Positions 32,341 through 47,300 of a stretch of 64,000 nt of DNA are shown piece by piece; the stretch's first letter is position 1, and every line of letters begins with the position of its first letter. The notes beneath the pieces are model-generated. The model had not been told where the DNA came from. It worked only from the letters and a program-made list of their open reading frames with translations, and made no database searches. This stretch comes from Crocodylus rhombifer (Eukaryota; Chordata; Crocodylia; Crocodylidae), in NCBI GenBank assembly GCA_038503035.1, contig JAVSML010019041.1:1-64000 (forward strand), read 5' to 3'. Made by a program: the position numbers and the translations under genes.

Positions 32341-35300
32341 CTGACGTGCTGAAGTGCTTAAACTGCAACCCCCTCCTCCGTGAAAACGTCATGCTCCTAA
32401 ATTTCCATTCCTAACCCCTCTGGAATGCCTGCTCTCCACCCGCACGGGCCGGGGAAAGGAGTCACTACCGTCGGCCTAAAGCATGAAACCAGAAAGACCT
32501 GGGCACACCGGCCTGGCCCCCAACCTTCCCTGCTCCAGGACGAGAGGCTGACGGGTGTAAAGGGAAACGGGCCCAATCACTTGCAGAGCTTTATTCAAGA
32601 AAAGTAGCCCCTTTCGCCTCTGCACGGGCTGAATGCAACAGGCTGGCCCGCAGGTAGGCAGGCGTTAATCCGCTGATTCCTGCGACCTGGCACCCAGTTA
32701 CGCCGCTACAGCGTTTGGCCCATCGCATTACCACACCTTTATCTCGAATGCAGTCTCATGCTGATTTGCTGGAGGGCAACGACCCAGTTTGCTGCTCCAG
32801 GGCCGGCCCCGAACAATACCCGACTGATTCAGGCACACCGGTAGCGCCTGGGTCTCTCTCAAGGACAGTGGAGGCACGTTGCAAGCTTTGCGCCTGCCGT
32901 GGGCACCCGCGGCCGGCAGGCAGATCCACCGTCCCAAACCTCGGCAGGGGGAGCTAGCAGACAGCACGCCGTTGTTTCAAACCACGAGATGATTTGGAGC
33001 TTTTTGGAGGCTTGGGAACCTGTTAGGGCCGTTTGCATCGACGCGAACAGGAAACAGCCAGAGCCCGGTTCATTTTAACATCAGGAAATCCTGCTCATGG
33101 CAACAGTCGCATAGAAGCGCAGCAAAAACGGCTGAATGTAAAGTTCACACAAAGCGCCCAGTTAGGTAACCTGGCGCTGTGCCTTTATCCCAGGTCTTCC
33201 TCCCTCCTGAAAAACGCCGCCCAAAAGACCTTACAAGGGCCTGCAGGGATTTCTCTCCTACCCCTTGTTCATAAGTAGCAGCTGGGCATCTTTTAGGCTA
33301 CTGTGCTGGTGAACAGGCAAAGAGAAAGTTGCTAAAACTGAAGATCTTGGGTTTCAAGAAGGACCGTACCGCTTCATGGATCAACTTCTAGCCACACGTT
33401 TGTTCCGGCTCGTGCGTTTGGGACAACTTCCACAAAGCCCTGCTAACGGGGAAGGAAACGACAAGCCGTGTCGCGCTGGTGTGAGAGCCCCCACGAGGAA
33501 AAGAAGAAAATGAGGAAAGCCCACGTTCCCAGCCTGATCGACTCCGCTGCCCAAATAGGATGGGAAAGGCAGACAGTAGCTGAAAGAAACAGCTGGAAGA
33601 AATATAATCCTTTGAGAAGGGCCAAGGAGGCTGATGTTTGAGCTTGCAAAGCTTCACGGGCTGAACAAGTTTTCAGCTTGTAAAAGAAAAGGAGATTCCA
33701 GCCCAGGGTCAGCTACAGATCAAGGAAACAGATTCAGATAAAAACTTGTGGGCAGTTCTTCCAAAAAGCTAAAAAAAATCCCCAGCAGTGGGATCCCATT
33801 CAGACCCAGGTCCCATCCAATTCAGAGCCAGGGGCCATGCAAGACATAAAGGGAGATGGATCTGAACAACAGGCTCCTGCACAGACTCATTTCTACCTAT
33901 TCTGCGCGGCGCGGCGGTATGGAAATGAATACACGAGGTCTCACTTCAGCTCCGCAACACTCATTGCAATGCCAGCTATTTTTGGTAGCTGGCCACAGCT
34001 GGCGTTAGTGTGAGTCTCTCCGATGTCAAGCTTGCCACGAACAAATATGCAAAGGGAGCGGCATCGCCCAGCTCCAAAACCGTTGCATGGGGGTCACTAC
34101 ACTCTCTGCTTTGCATAGATGCTAGATCGGGAGTCTCGTTTCTCCTGGACACAAAAAGAACTGGTGGAACCTGCTTTTAGACAAGGGAAAGGGAGAGAAA
34201 GCCCCTAGCCTCAACAACAAAGAGCACAAGGGAATCCTGTTTCACATCCCATAAAACCCCAAACTGAAGTCCTCCGCAATGGCTCGCATTGCTAAGCCTC
34301 AGTGGAGAGAGCGGAGAGGCCCAATTCTGGGAGGCAGCTCCATTTTTCCCTCGGGGTGACAATACGTTATGATGTTTCATTGCTCCAACCTGGTTATAAT
34401 CGAGGTCGCCTTCCCCAGAGCCTGTCGAACCTACCCCAACCCCCTTTTTTTTTTTTTATGTTCCTTGTGCATTTGCAACCTATGCACACACCACTGAGCA
34501 CCAGGGTCTGGTGTCAGCCCAGCCTGCAGGAAGCGGTAGCACGACAGGAGTGGTTTAAATTCTTCAGAAGAAGGGGAAAGTCCCGCCCTCCCCAATTATC
34601 AGGAAAAGCTGTTCCATGTAGACCGGAAACCTATATACAAAACCACAGGCAGGCCTGTCGCGTCGGCTCTGCTAGAACATAACTCTCAAACCGAAAAGCC
34701 TCGGTCTGCGTGACAGCCTCAGCCGTGGCCTGACACCGCGTGTGCCAAACAACCCACCCTCCCGTCTGGTTTGGCAAACCAAGGGCATCACCGCCTCCCC
34801 GCTGCAGGGACAGGACAAGCCTCACGGCTCCGACCCCAGACTTCAGAGGTACTGATCCAACCGAGCCTGGATCTGAGCAGCCCCGAAGGCTGACCCCGTA
34901 CCCCCGCCGTGCTGCGCGGAGCAGCTGCGGCTCGTGCATGTCCAGCGCCGCAAAGGCCTGGAGCTGCAGCCTTGGATGCCGCCAACTTCCCTGGATCAAC
35001 GCATGGGCTTCGTTCTTCTTACCTACCAAGACCTGCCAAGGGGCCAAACTTGCTCCCCGCCGCAGGGCTCTGCCCAGCCTGGCTGCGCACCTGCCACCAG
35101 ACGGGGCTGGGAGGTCACTCCGCTGTCCAAATGATCCCTCTGCTTTCCCTCTGCATATGCACCATAATGACCTTCCAAGAGTCCTCCATACCTATTCCCC
35201 CTTTAACTCCAGCCCACTGCTACCCTCTACACGATCGTAAGAAAGCCCGGTCCCCCCTGGGGGCCTACGTCACACTCCAGCACTTTCGAGGTACAGCGTC

Positions 35301-38300
35301 CTTTCTTGCCAATCCCAGCCCAGCCCTTCTAGACTGGGCAGCCTTGTTTCCACTTCCCACTGGGGCTGAGCGGGGAATATAATCCTCTCTTATTTGTGTT
35401 TCCTGGACACAGTGGCTCAGTGCAGGGCACGCAACAGAAAAAAAAAAAACACTGGTGCCTTGAAATACCCAGGCTAGACGCGAGCACTACAGGCGCGCTC
35501 CGTAGGCCAACGCCGGCCGGGTGCCTGCCCACACGCGCTCCTCCCCAGACACCTTGTGTGACGTGCAACCTCCGAAAGCAACAGGCACAAGCCAGCGTAA
35601 CTGAGAAAACCCTGCCTTTGCTTGCAAACCTTCTGCTGATTTATACACAGCTGGCACAGGCAGGCCCTGCAGCAGGGGCACCGGGCCAAGGCTTGTGGCA
35701 CTCTTTTTCCAGGAAAGCAAAACCCGAGTGCAGCCTGGAGACTGCAGGCTTCTGGCAACAGGTGGAAGAGAAAGAGGAAGGAGCCCTAACACGGCCAGGA
35801 CCAGAAAGAAACATGCAGCCAGGGAGAAGAGGGAACTCTTGTCCCCAGGGTCTGCTCTCAGCATCCTCATCTCCCAGGAGCGAACGGTGTCTCCTTTACT
35901 TCCCCCAGACACAGCTGCAGGAAGTAAAGGAGGCACCAGGAAAACACAAAAAGCCGTGGACTACTGTTTAAAGGCAGATCCCCCTTGGGAGAACCGCAGC
36001 CCCTGTGCCCAGTGTGATTTCTTTGGTGTAACATGGGGCTAGGCTGCAATGGAGACACGGACAGGAGGTATCCGATCAGCGGTGCTTCCAGCTCCACATG
36101 TCTGAGCGCACCTCCAGCCAACACGGCCGACCCCAACTACCTGGAAGGCCTCCCACAGTCACGATGCTGGCTCGAGGTAGTCTGAGGACCTCCTGCCTGC
36201 TGGGTTCCTGGTTTCTGGGCTGCTGAGGTCATGCTTGGGCCGTAGTTTTAACCTTTCCTCTGCAATGACAAGGTAGAGGACCTCGCGCAATCACCTGACT
36301 GGGGGCTGAAGATGCAAGGGAACCAGTGAATATTGCAAGACTTGCACTAAGTCGGGAGGTGGCCACGCAGTCTTAATAGAGCCGAGACGCAGAGACACAA
36401 GGCAGGAACAAAGAGAAAGCGGGAGAGGATAAGGATGGAGGGAATATGAAACGACGCACAATAGCAGCAATGGAGCAAAGCACGGAAGGAACGAAGGAAA
36501 GGGGGGTGGCAGCTCCGGCTTTCTGCTGTGGTGTGCAATTCAGCCCTCCAAGGATGCAGATAATACAGTAGCAGTCCGCCCCACGGCTTCCAGCTCCCCT
36601 GTGGGCACCGCCACCCCCACAGCAGGGCAGGTCCCAGGCAAGAGCAGGGCCGATGGGCACAGCAGCGCAGGAGCCCAAACCCAAGAGACAGCAATTGAAT
36701 CTGCTCCTTAGCGCCCCCCTCAAAAAAGCGTCTCCCCCCCCGCCTCGGCCAGAGCCCAGCTGCTGCCAGGGCAGCTCAATTCTCCCGGCTGGCACAGCCC
36801 AACTGGCACGGGAGGGCCGGATTTGGAAAAGACGGGCGGCAGAATTAGCAAATAAGCTTTCAGAGAGACGGTAGCCGGCGGGGGACCAGAAGGGAGGGGT
36901 TGACCAGACAGAGCAGAGGCATCGGGCTGTCTAATTTGCTCTCCCCCGTCACCCTTTATGCAGGCCTGCAGCAAAGCATCAGCCTGGCTGCTCCGTGTCT
37001 AGCATCGCCCCTTCCGGGCAGCACGCCCGAGACCCAGAGCCGCGCGGGAGGGGGCGACCGCTGCCCCGAAGGCGGGGCGCGCAGCCTGCTGCAGACAGCA
37101 GACAACGCTGGGGACATGCACGGGGCCAAAGGACCGAGCGCACTTCATTCCACCCAATTTCACGCCATTGCCTCGCTCTCTTTTCATATAGAGGAGAGCG
37201 AGAAAGCGGAGAGACCACAGCCAGTCCAAGCCCGTCTGGGCATTTTCTAGCTGCTGCGGGAAACCAATAGCAGGCTGCAATTCATCCGGGAGACGCATCT
37301 GGGCAAGGGGCAGGGGGAAATAACCGAGCTGCGGCTCTTATCTCTCGCTCAGCTGCCCCACGCTGGCGAGCAGGCCCGCCGGGCTCCGGAAACGCCAGCC
37401 AGATGCTCCGTGCTGCATGCCCCCCCCACCGTGGCACCGCTCAGGCAGCGGCCGTGATAGGAGTTGCGCCAGGCGAGGCCCTTCTTGCACCGCCTGCCAT
37501 GGAAACCTCTCTCCACAGACAAAAACAAGCAGCTAATTTTAGGTCCCTTTCGGGCTGGGGCGGCAGTCATCACTGAGAAGGAAATGGGTGGGGAGAGAGC
37601 ACGCCTCTCCGAGATGGATGGGAAGCAGAGCGGGACGGAGACGCGCTCGTGCCACGCGCAGGACCACGGCACGGCCACCTGCAGAAGCGTGCCGGGGTCC
37701 CGTCGGCAGGGGAGCTCTCTGCAGAGGGGCCTTGCAGCCCATTTTACAGCTCCCCAAGTCCCTTCAGAGGCAGGATGCAGCCTCTGCCATGGACCCTTCT
37801 CTCTCCATTTCGCCCCTGGGGTTTGGAGCCAGACCCATCAGCTCCTCTCTCCTCCATGTCCAGGCCTCTTAACTTCTCCCCAAGGCGGTCGACGACTAGC
37901 AAACAGAGCTGGAGAACACACGCTATAATGCTATAACTGTTAGCTCTGCGCGTGGGCGCACGTATATCTATTACAGGTCGAAAAGTAATCCTACTCCTCT
38001 GCATCAACGCGGAGCCTTTTATCAGGAGGCTGCGACGTTCTCCGTGACCCCGGCATCACCCTGTGCGGGAGGAACATCATCCCTCTCCGTGGGAGAAACC
38101 AAGGCAGAGGGAGGCAAAGAGACTTGCCCAAAGCCAGGCCCTGCGGCAGTGGCAGAGATGGGAAGAGGACACAAGGGCCCAGTCTGCCCCCCGATTCAGA
38201 CTTGGCTGTACATGAGGAAGAATCAGGACCGTGCCACGCCGGGGTCTTTCAAGGCAGATGCCAGTGCCTCCTGCCGATATGTAGCGTGCCCCATAGTGAC

Positions 38301-41300
38301 CACGGCAGGGGGAGACTGGAGACCCCAGCCTCAGTGGAAGGGTCTCTCCAAATCAGTGACCCCAAACAACGCCACCAGGGACAGAGGACTAACCACAGGC
38401 TCTTCCTGTACCCAGCCCTCCCCAGCCAGCCCATCCGCCCCAGCCGCGTTCATGGCATGGGACCCCAGCCGAGGGGAACTGCAGAAGCACAGCGAGCCGC
38501 TGGGTGCTCCAGCACGGCCCAAGCGGTGCCGCGGCTACCTCCGCCCCACGTCTTCAGGAGGGCCGGGCTCCTCGGCTCCTTCCAAAGCAACGGCCTGGCC
38601 TCCGAGAACAAGCCCTAACCCGGCAAGCACAGCCTCCTTGCTCCGGAGCTGAGTCACCCCTGCCTCGGGCCAGACTTGGTGTCTGGGGCCAAGTCTTGCA
38701 CTGTGCGCTTTCCCGGTGAGTAATGCTTCCCCATCACATTCCCACAGCAGCTGCTGCCTTCCACGGCATCACATCTCCTTATATGACTGGCAAAGCCGCC
38801 TGTCAGCAACTCGGATGGACCAGAAAACAACCTTTATCCTGCAAAAAAAAAAAAAAAAAACTCCAGAGGGGTCCTCCCCATTCTCCACACACCAAGAGGA
38901 AACAGATGCTCCACGGGGCCCCGGGGCACAGTAGGCGACTACTTTCCGCGGGCTTTGGCCAGCAGGAGGAAGCCTCCGTGAGCCAGGCCCCCGGTGCCAA
39001 TCTGCTCTACCCAGTCTGCCATGCAGGGCGGCTCAGAGTAGCCCACAAATGCAGGCCAGCTCTCCCCGAACCCCATATTCTTTATTGCAACAGGATGGTT
39101 TCCCGCTGGCCTCAAGTTGCAGCAGACCCGCTCCCAGTCCAACGTGCTGCCTGGGGAAGATCCAGATGCACACTCACGCCCCAGGTTCCCTCCCAACAAA
39201 GCACCTGGCTCAGAGAGCAACCCCGCATCCATGCCCACCTCTTCTTCAGCCGGGAGAGGGTCCCCGACTCCCTTCTCCTAGCCGAGTCCCTCCCGCGGCA
39301 GCCAGGTGGCACTACTGAAGCACCGAAAGCTGCGGCCGTCTCAGCCGTGGCAACAGCAGGAGACAACAGCTCCTGCTTCTGGATGGAAATGAAAGGAGAA
39401 GCAGCACGGGCGCTGAAAAGGTTCAGCCCGACTTCCCGTTCCGACCCATTCACACCCTGGCTAGCTAGCAGGTGAAATTTAAATGGACGTGGAAAGCAAA
39501 TAAAACCCCAGAGGTGATGCAGGATCTGAAGATGATCCCTTGCTGAACCTAGCCCCCATCATGGATTGCCTCCTGTAACCCCAACCCTCCCCCTTCCCCC
39601 ACCTCCCCGAGCTCTTAATTTCAATTCACCAGCATCCTGGGAACACAAGGGCCCTTTTCAATAACCTCAACCAGCCAAGCCTATAAAAAAAAGCGCTCCG
39701 TCTCCTCCAGCGCATAATGCGAACATAAAAGCCACCATGAATACACCAGGGAAATTCTAGTGCCTCGGCCCGGGAAGGCAGCGATGATACTGATGCTGCT
39801 GTATTCATCTTCCAGAGGGGTTTCGGCTGCAAGGAACAATGGGAAGACATCGCGCACAGCGAGCTGAGTCATTACGCCGCGCTCGGAGAAAGCCCAATCC
39901 ACCATTCAGCGTGCAGGGCGCTCGCGGCGTTTCTCAGCGCCGCCCAGCCGCTATCGGATGCGGGCAGCAGCGTTCGGCTTGCGCCAACCCTTGTGCCAAC
40001 CCCCAGCCGTGGCATCTGCGTCCCCGAAGGGCCACCCCGGGACCCAGTCCCACCTCCCCCCGGCAGCCAGGCTCCCGCGCCCACGGGCACGGTCCAGCCT
40101 GCGTCACAGCCGAGCCACGAGCCGTCAGCGCAGTGACGGGCTCCAGCTCGTGGCTCCTGACTCAGCCCTCCTCCTCCTCCATCTTTTCCACACGCCAAAG
40201 CCATTTTTCGTCCTGACGCTGCAACAGGACTGGCCACACGGCCGGCCGGAGCGACACAATAACTGGAGCCAGCTGGGCTTCCTGGAGGAGGCTTCTTTTG
40301 CCTTTCCCGAGCAGGGAGAGTTTCTGGCTCCCGGGAGGAATCGGGATGGCAGGTGTCTCGGGGTCTTGGGTCGGGGATGCCCAGCTGAGCCGAGCAGAGC
40401 GGCAGCCTTTGGTCTCTCCGTGGAGAGCAATGAAAAGGGAAGCCAGCCCTGAGACCGCAGCCAGGAGCACCTGTGTCCCGGTGCCCTGGCCCCTGCATTC
40501 AGCCCAAACGCTCACCCTTCCCAGGCACAGGAAAATCAGCTGGGCCTCTTCACACCCCGCCAGCCCCCAGACACCGCACGTGAGCGGTTCCAGGACTTGA
40601 AAGCTTCACTAATACACGTGAGAAACCCTGGGCTCTAATCTGCTCTCGCCTGCATGACTGCACCTCTCCGCTCCTGTAAGGCTCACGGCTCGCAGCCCGA
40701 GAACCTGCCCGCCTTCCTCTCACCAGGGGCTCGCGCCGTGGCACTGAGGAAGGAAGCCCAGCCCAGCGCCAGACACAGTTTTCTGCCCCTCGCCCAGGCG
40801 TTCAGACCCTCAGCTCCAGTGGAGCAGCCTACGTCCCCATCATCCCAGGAGAGTCCCATCAGCTTGGGCTTCTGCATCCCCGGCAGGTTTCCACAAGTCA
40901 AACCACAGACCGCGCTGCCATCAGAAACGCAGCCAGGCGCTGGGGGGGAGGCAGAGCCAGGAAGACAAAGAGCGAGAGACATGAACCAGCACCCAGAAGA
41001 CAAGCAGCCCAGCACGCACGCACATGTGCGCACACAGTCAGCAGTAAAGCGTCTGGCACACACCCAGGCTCGCACACGCACGCCGACGCTACACCCTCCT
41101 GCAAGCACAGGCAGGACCACAAGCTGTTCCCAGGCACACCAGCCACCACCACGCCTGCCACCCCAGCCCGGCAGCCTGGGAAAGACATGGAAGAAGAAAG
41201 ACGATGCTGCTTGCGCGGCTAGCGGGGAGAGCAGACCCCGGCTGCCAGGGCTACAAGGCACCTTCCCTGGAGCCGGCCAGTCGGGCAGCCCCAGCATGGG

Positions 41301-44300
41301 CTTTGCAATGCCTTTTATTACAGGTGAATCACCGACTCCTGCATGCACAGACACATGTAGTTTCTTCAGATGCCAGTGCAGGAAAAACGGCACATACGCA
41401 GAGGTGTAGCCTGGGCCCCGACTCCAGATCGGATCTCCAGCCCCCCCGGATCGATTTGCAGCATCCATAAGTACTTGGTAGCCCACCAGGCCTGGGGGTA
41501 GCAAAGGCAGGACATTCTGGGGAGAAAACACCCATCTTCCTAGCACAGACACCAACCACACACCCTGGTTTGGTGACCTTGCAGACCCCTTTCAGTCTCC
41601 GCCTGGTACTCCGGGCGTATGCATCAGTGCTGTGAGTTTTTGCTCTTCTCAGCAACATGCTGGGTCCCAAGGTGTTCAGGACCCCCCCCCGTTTCTGTTG
41701 CTGCTTTATGGAGAATTGGGCAGGATCACTCTGGGCTCACCTGGGGTAGGTAAAGGGGAGGGGAAAAAACACAACCGTTTATTTCAGGAGTCAGCTGCAA
41801 ATTTCCATCGCTCTCCCCTCCGCAACCCCTTCCGAGTTTTCCATTTGAATAGGCAATGCCAGAACAAGTGAATGTTTAACTGCACGGAGCTGTGCGCCAG
41901 GGTCAGCCGAAGGTCTGTCAGCTCCAGCACAGGTCAAGCGGACAAAGCAAAGCCCCCGCCCACCATAGAAAATCTCCCAAGGACTACACCACCGGAGAAC
42001 TCTTGCCCCCTGACTCAAGTCCAACCTCCCCTGCCGGCTCCAGCCTGCCAAGCATCATCTCCGACCCTCGGATGCGGGCCGCTAAACCCGCCAGCCAGCC
42101 CACGGGCCATTCCCGCTAAGCCCATGCCCTGAGAAACACCGGCAGGGAAGCTGGCGGGCACGAGGGATGAAATGCTCACAGCCGGTTCCTCTTCTCTGCA
42201 GCCGCCTGGCATCAGAAGGAACGAGCTCGTTAAGAAAAGACTTCCCCCTTGGCAGCCTGATGACGCCGTGTCTGCGGGTCTGTCTCCTCCCACAAGCCAC
42301 GGCGGGTTCGGCAAGACGGGTGCTACCCCAGTTACTTACACGGATGAAGCGAGGGGCTGGCGGCACCCTACCGAGGAGCACAGCAGGAGTTGGGAGGCCG
42401 GGGCTATCAGGGCGCTGGGGCAGCAAGGTTCCTGCAGGGGTGACCTTTCTCCTCTTCAGCGGCATGGATCCCACTTCTGCTTTCTCACACTGTCCAGACA
42501 GGCAAGGCTGGCAGCATGTCAGGGCAGCTGAGCAAGCAGAGCAAGCTTGTGTCCTTCTAATAGCATGGTGCTTTCCACTTGGGGATAATGGAGAGCCGTG
42601 CACACCTGTGTAAGCCCCCAGCCTCTCTGCAGTTTGCCCTTCCAACCTGCTTTCCCCCTCCAACCCTTGCACCAGCAGAAAGCAGCTCCCGTTGAGCAAG
42701 ATGCTGCTCTCAGCTCGCTGCCCTCTGTGCACCTGCACGCAGCCAGCCCCAGCGCCAGCTCCCAAAAGCCACCGAAGGACTCGTATCAAGTGGAGGCCCA
42801 GGACGAGGCAGCAAGGACAGCATTGCTGCAGAGTGGGGGAAGGCAAGCGGCAGAGATAAGATGGCCCAGCTGGAAGCAAACCTCACTCCTGATTTTCCTT
42901 CCACAAAGCAAACAGTGCAATTCAGGCACTGCCTGGACATGGCTTAATTATTCACCACTAACCCTTCATCCAACACCCTGCTTGCTAGGCCCTCACAGAT
43001 GCCCTGGGCTTTTCACAGAAATGGTGGGGTGAGGAGGAGGAGGACGGAAGCAGCCTGGCGTGCCAGTGAAGGGATGGCGTGGCCTGGATTCCCCACGGTC
43101 AGCATGCAGCCCAGCTGGAAACTCCGCAGCCACGGCTGGCAGCACATCCGGGCAGCTGACTTCCCTGCCTGGGGAATACCGTGAGATGAATGGTTTCCTT
43201 ATCCAGGATGCACAGGGCGAATAAATCCCTAAGGGAAAGCGTAAGGTTGATTTCCCGCTTCCAGGGTCCCGAAGGAATGGGAAAGCTATACCGGGGATGC
43301 CCAAATGGCTCAATTCTTTCACCGAGGCGGGGAAAAGCCAGTCCTGGAATTCAGAGCAGACCGGCCAGATGTGCTTCTAGGCTATGAGCACCGCAACCAT
43401 CGATTGTCCACTCTGCTCCAGCCAGAGAGCACAGATCCTGTGCACCCAGCACCCATACGGCGCACAGCAGAGCAGCCCAGGCCTGCCAAGGGGCTGCTGG
43501 TCATGCTTGCTCAATCCCCACTTGCTTAGCAAGGAGGAGGAGGCTCCTTCCTCTAAGCGTGCAGGCCTGCTCCCTGACTTACAGCCTGCCCCAGTGACCC
43601 TGCGGCCAGAGGACGTTGTCAAGTAGCACGAAAGGGCCAAGTTTCTTTAGCGGCAGCAGCACAAAGGGTGCATTTGAAGGCACGCTGGGAAAGCCCGCCT
43701 GGGTCCCCAAGGCCCTGACGCTTGCAAACTAGAGCAGGGAGGAGCGAAGCGCAGCCCGCATCCCCGGAGGCGCCAGGCAGCAGATCGCACCTCCTGCTCT
43801 GGGTGGAACTTGCTTTTGGGCGACCCAGATTCGCAGGGCTCCCCGGGGGCTCGGCGAGCTCGGGGTGCTGCCAGCGACACTCCCAGGCAGAGCACGCCTG
43901 CTCTTTCCACAGCTCTCGTGTCACGGGTGCTCGAGGCACGCTACTGAGAACACGCTCTGCCTGCTCCAGCCAAGACCCTGCCGCAGCGGCCCCATAAATG
44001 CCACGTGCCCGCCCTGGGCTCGCACGGGCACGCCGCCCTCCAGCTCAGCCAAAGGCACAACATGGGTAATGCCCCCAGGTCTCCCTCACACCCAGCCAGA
44101 GCCTGGGTCCTCTCCTCTCCTCTCCAAGTGCCTAAGTTTTTTCAAAGGCTCTTGGCAAGCCGTGAGCCTTGCACTTTCCCGAATCAATACGCATCTCTCC
44201 CTTGGGGGTCACCTAAAATATTTCCCAGACCTTTCAGCCCGTGCAAAACATAATGGCATATGAGAAACAGGTGGTCAGAGCAGACAACCCGACACCCCCC

Positions 44301-47300
44301 GGTTTTCTGGTTTGGAAAACTCCAAGCCTACGAGTTCTGCATCATCCCCAGATTATCACATGGACCATTAGGCTTGTGCTGATGCAGGCTTCATCGCAGC
44401 AGACTTTCACTTCTGGGGAGCTTCCTCTGGTCTGCGGCAGCCCCCACGATGCCACAGCCGTCAGGAAGTCGCACGGTGCGGGCGCTCGTTAAGGAGCTCA
44501 TGACTCTTCACCCCAGAGAAGCAGCTACGTGAACCCCACTGTGTCCCCATCTATTCGCCGACCTCCTGGAGCAAGGGACTCGGGAAAGCAAAGCCAAGGG
44601 GAGATGGGTTTGCAACTCAAGGGAAGGGAGATGCAGGCTGAGAGACGGCGAGAAGCCGACGGAGGGGAGGGAGAGAAAGATGCAGAGTGACAGAGAGAGG
44701 AGGGAGCGCTGGATGCAGACGCGATGTGGAGCGACAGCAGCCTGCGGGGCATGGTCTGGAGGAAGAGAGGACGACGGCAAGGGGCACGCTGCCCGGGGAG
44801 CAGAAGGGCGAAGCAGCTCTCAATGCAGGCTGCCAGGGGTGAGGAGACAAGCGGTCGGACAGGGAATAAAAGGATCTCCAAAAAAGAGCTGGCTGAGTCG
44901 GATCCTTTGTGCCACTCGCCGAGGCCTCGCTCTCCAGCCACAAATCCCAGCTTTACACGGCTGCCAACTTTTTTGGGGGGCAGGTGGGATGCCCTCTGGA
45001 AAGCAGCATGGAGCAGAAGGGGAAAACTGAACCAGCCACCTGTGCTGCTGTCAACACTTTGCTAGACTGGATGCGGCCATGAGTTTTGCCCTACCAGGCC
45101 TTCCCACTCGTGAGCGCACTCAGTTCGCTGCCCGAGGATGTGCCGGCAGGGTGTCCCACAAGCCTGGGGGCACCCATGTGCACATGCCAAGCCAGATGCT
45201 CCCCTGCTCCTGCCCCCAGCCCGGCTGCCCCCGCATCACTCCGAGGGGAGGAACAAGAAAGCACAGGATGCTTCCGGGGGCACCTCCCAGCCTTTTCATC
45301 GCTGGAGTCATAAGTGTGCCTAGCATTCATGCATGCTTTGACTTCCACGTGCTGGGCAAATATTCCCCAGGTAAGCCCCAACCTGCCTGCCAGAGGGAGA
45401 AAACAGCACGAAGGCGGAGAACGCCTTGCCTACGGCCCTCAACCCAGTTGGTGCCAGAAGCCGGAGAAGAGCTCCCAGCTCTCCGTCGTGCACAGAGAGC
45501 GCCAGCCCGAGCCTGCGGACCGCAGAGGCTCTCCAGACCTGGCTGTGCTCAGGTGGCCACCTGCGGCCAGAGCTCAGCAAAAAGGATCCAGATCCCATCC
45601 GGGTCAAGGCCGCCGACCATGGAGAGAAAACAATGGCTCCTTCCCCCAGTGGGAAAACCCAAAGCGAGCTGCTTCAGGTCCAGCCTGAATCCGTCGGAAG
45701 AAGTCATCGCACCTGCTCCAGGGGGGCATCCCTGAGCCCAAGCGGCCATGCCGTGGATGGAGCAAGGCAACAGCACAGCGCCCGGGCCGGTCTGGGCTGT
45801 GTTTGCACCTGGACAGCCCAAAAAGTCAACCCCACTGCTGCACAGCCCCCGCCTCCCAAAGAGGGGCCAGGAGCCTGGCTTCAGGAAGTGAGAACGGGGT
45901 CACCCCCCGGGCCAGCGAGCTCCGCTCTTCCTGACCCCGAACAGGGTCCATGCAGCGGGCGAGTTATTGTCGGGCCACTTCAGGCGAGCACGGGAGTCCG
46001 CCTCGAGGCAGGGATGTCCGTCTCAATGCAGGAACTTCAAAGGCAGACCAGGGCCAGGCTTTCCACTCCAACCTTCCCACAGCAGCTTAGGAAACAGGAA
46101 AGCCAGGAGAGAAGGGGGGGCAGGGAGAGCGAGAGAGACTGCTCGAATCAAAAACCCTTTTCTGCTGCCTAACAAAAGGCCTGGTGTCTCCACAAACAGG
46201 CCTGTTATTCTAACGCAAACCAAAGGCTTCTTGGCAGCGGAGGAAATATGAAAATGTTAGGCTTGTGGGAACTATCTTCACTTTGTTTTGGGTGTGATCG
46301 CCCCTTCTGCATATTGACACAGGGCTCCGCGCCGGCGGCCCACTCCAGCTGGATCACCCAGCGAGTCCCCGTCGCTTTGGCGTCCCCCCCGCCCCGGACA
46401 CCCTACACCTAGGAAAGGGGCCCTCACCAACCGCCCGCGGCCCCGTCCCGGGGAGAGGAGCACCCCAGCGCTGCGTGTACAGCCGTGCAGGGTTACACAT
46501 GCACCCACAGACTCCGGAGGAGACCCCCGGACATGGAAGACCCAGCAGGAGGTCCTGCAGCTAATGCTTTCGCGGGCTCCGACTGAACCCGAGAAGCCAG
46601 GACGGAGAGAGGAGCTGGCCCTTGGGCCCAGGAGGGTGGCGAGCGGGTGGAAGCATTCACGCTGGCCTTGAAGCCCGGGCGAATGCAAAGGGGTTCAAAG
46701 CCACCACTTGAAAAAGGAGGCCGGGATAGAAGCAACGTTCGCCCTCTTTATGGCTTCGGTTCTCAATGGGAGGCACCGCGTGACCTCCTGCCGGGACCTC
46801 CTTAGATGGCAGGAGCGAAGCAGCGTGAAACCTGATTAGTGCTCGGCGGCCAGACCCCCGGGAGCGGGCAGGAAGCGAGGGCGGTGACTTCATCCATGGC
46901 ACTCTTCCCTGGGAGTCAGTGCCCAACTCAGTGCCCCAGCATGGCAGTAGCGGCTCAGCGCTGCTGTGAGCACTTTCTTTCACAAAGACGCGAGGCTGAA
47001 ATCCCACCCCCCCATCACAAAGGAACCAGGGCTCTCTGAAGGGTGCAGGGGAGGGGGCTACAACCCCACGTCCTGGCCAAGATCTAATTTGGGCACTTGC
47101 AATTCTGCTTCCCCAATTGATATGGATGCGATGCTCCTCTCCCCTTCCTGTCCCGCGGTGGCACTGGGCACTGCTGAGTAGCGGCTGCGTCTTGGGAGGG
47201 AAAGCAAAGCAATTCCTCGCTGTCGGCCCGTAAACGCTTTGGTATGACAAAGGGCTGGATAAATGTGACGCCGTGCTCGGGCTTGGCACCTGACTCGCGG

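Noticed and set aside
39737..39808. Inverted repeat ATGAATACACCAG ... CTGCTGTATTCAT (12 of 13 paired)
   Set aside because: The arms are too short and the 46-base loop does not pair, so there is no good microRNA-like hairpin.
45079..46172. Chain of 200-250 codon plus-strand frames
   Set aside because: Low-complexity composition, no family resemblance and no splice-site pattern.
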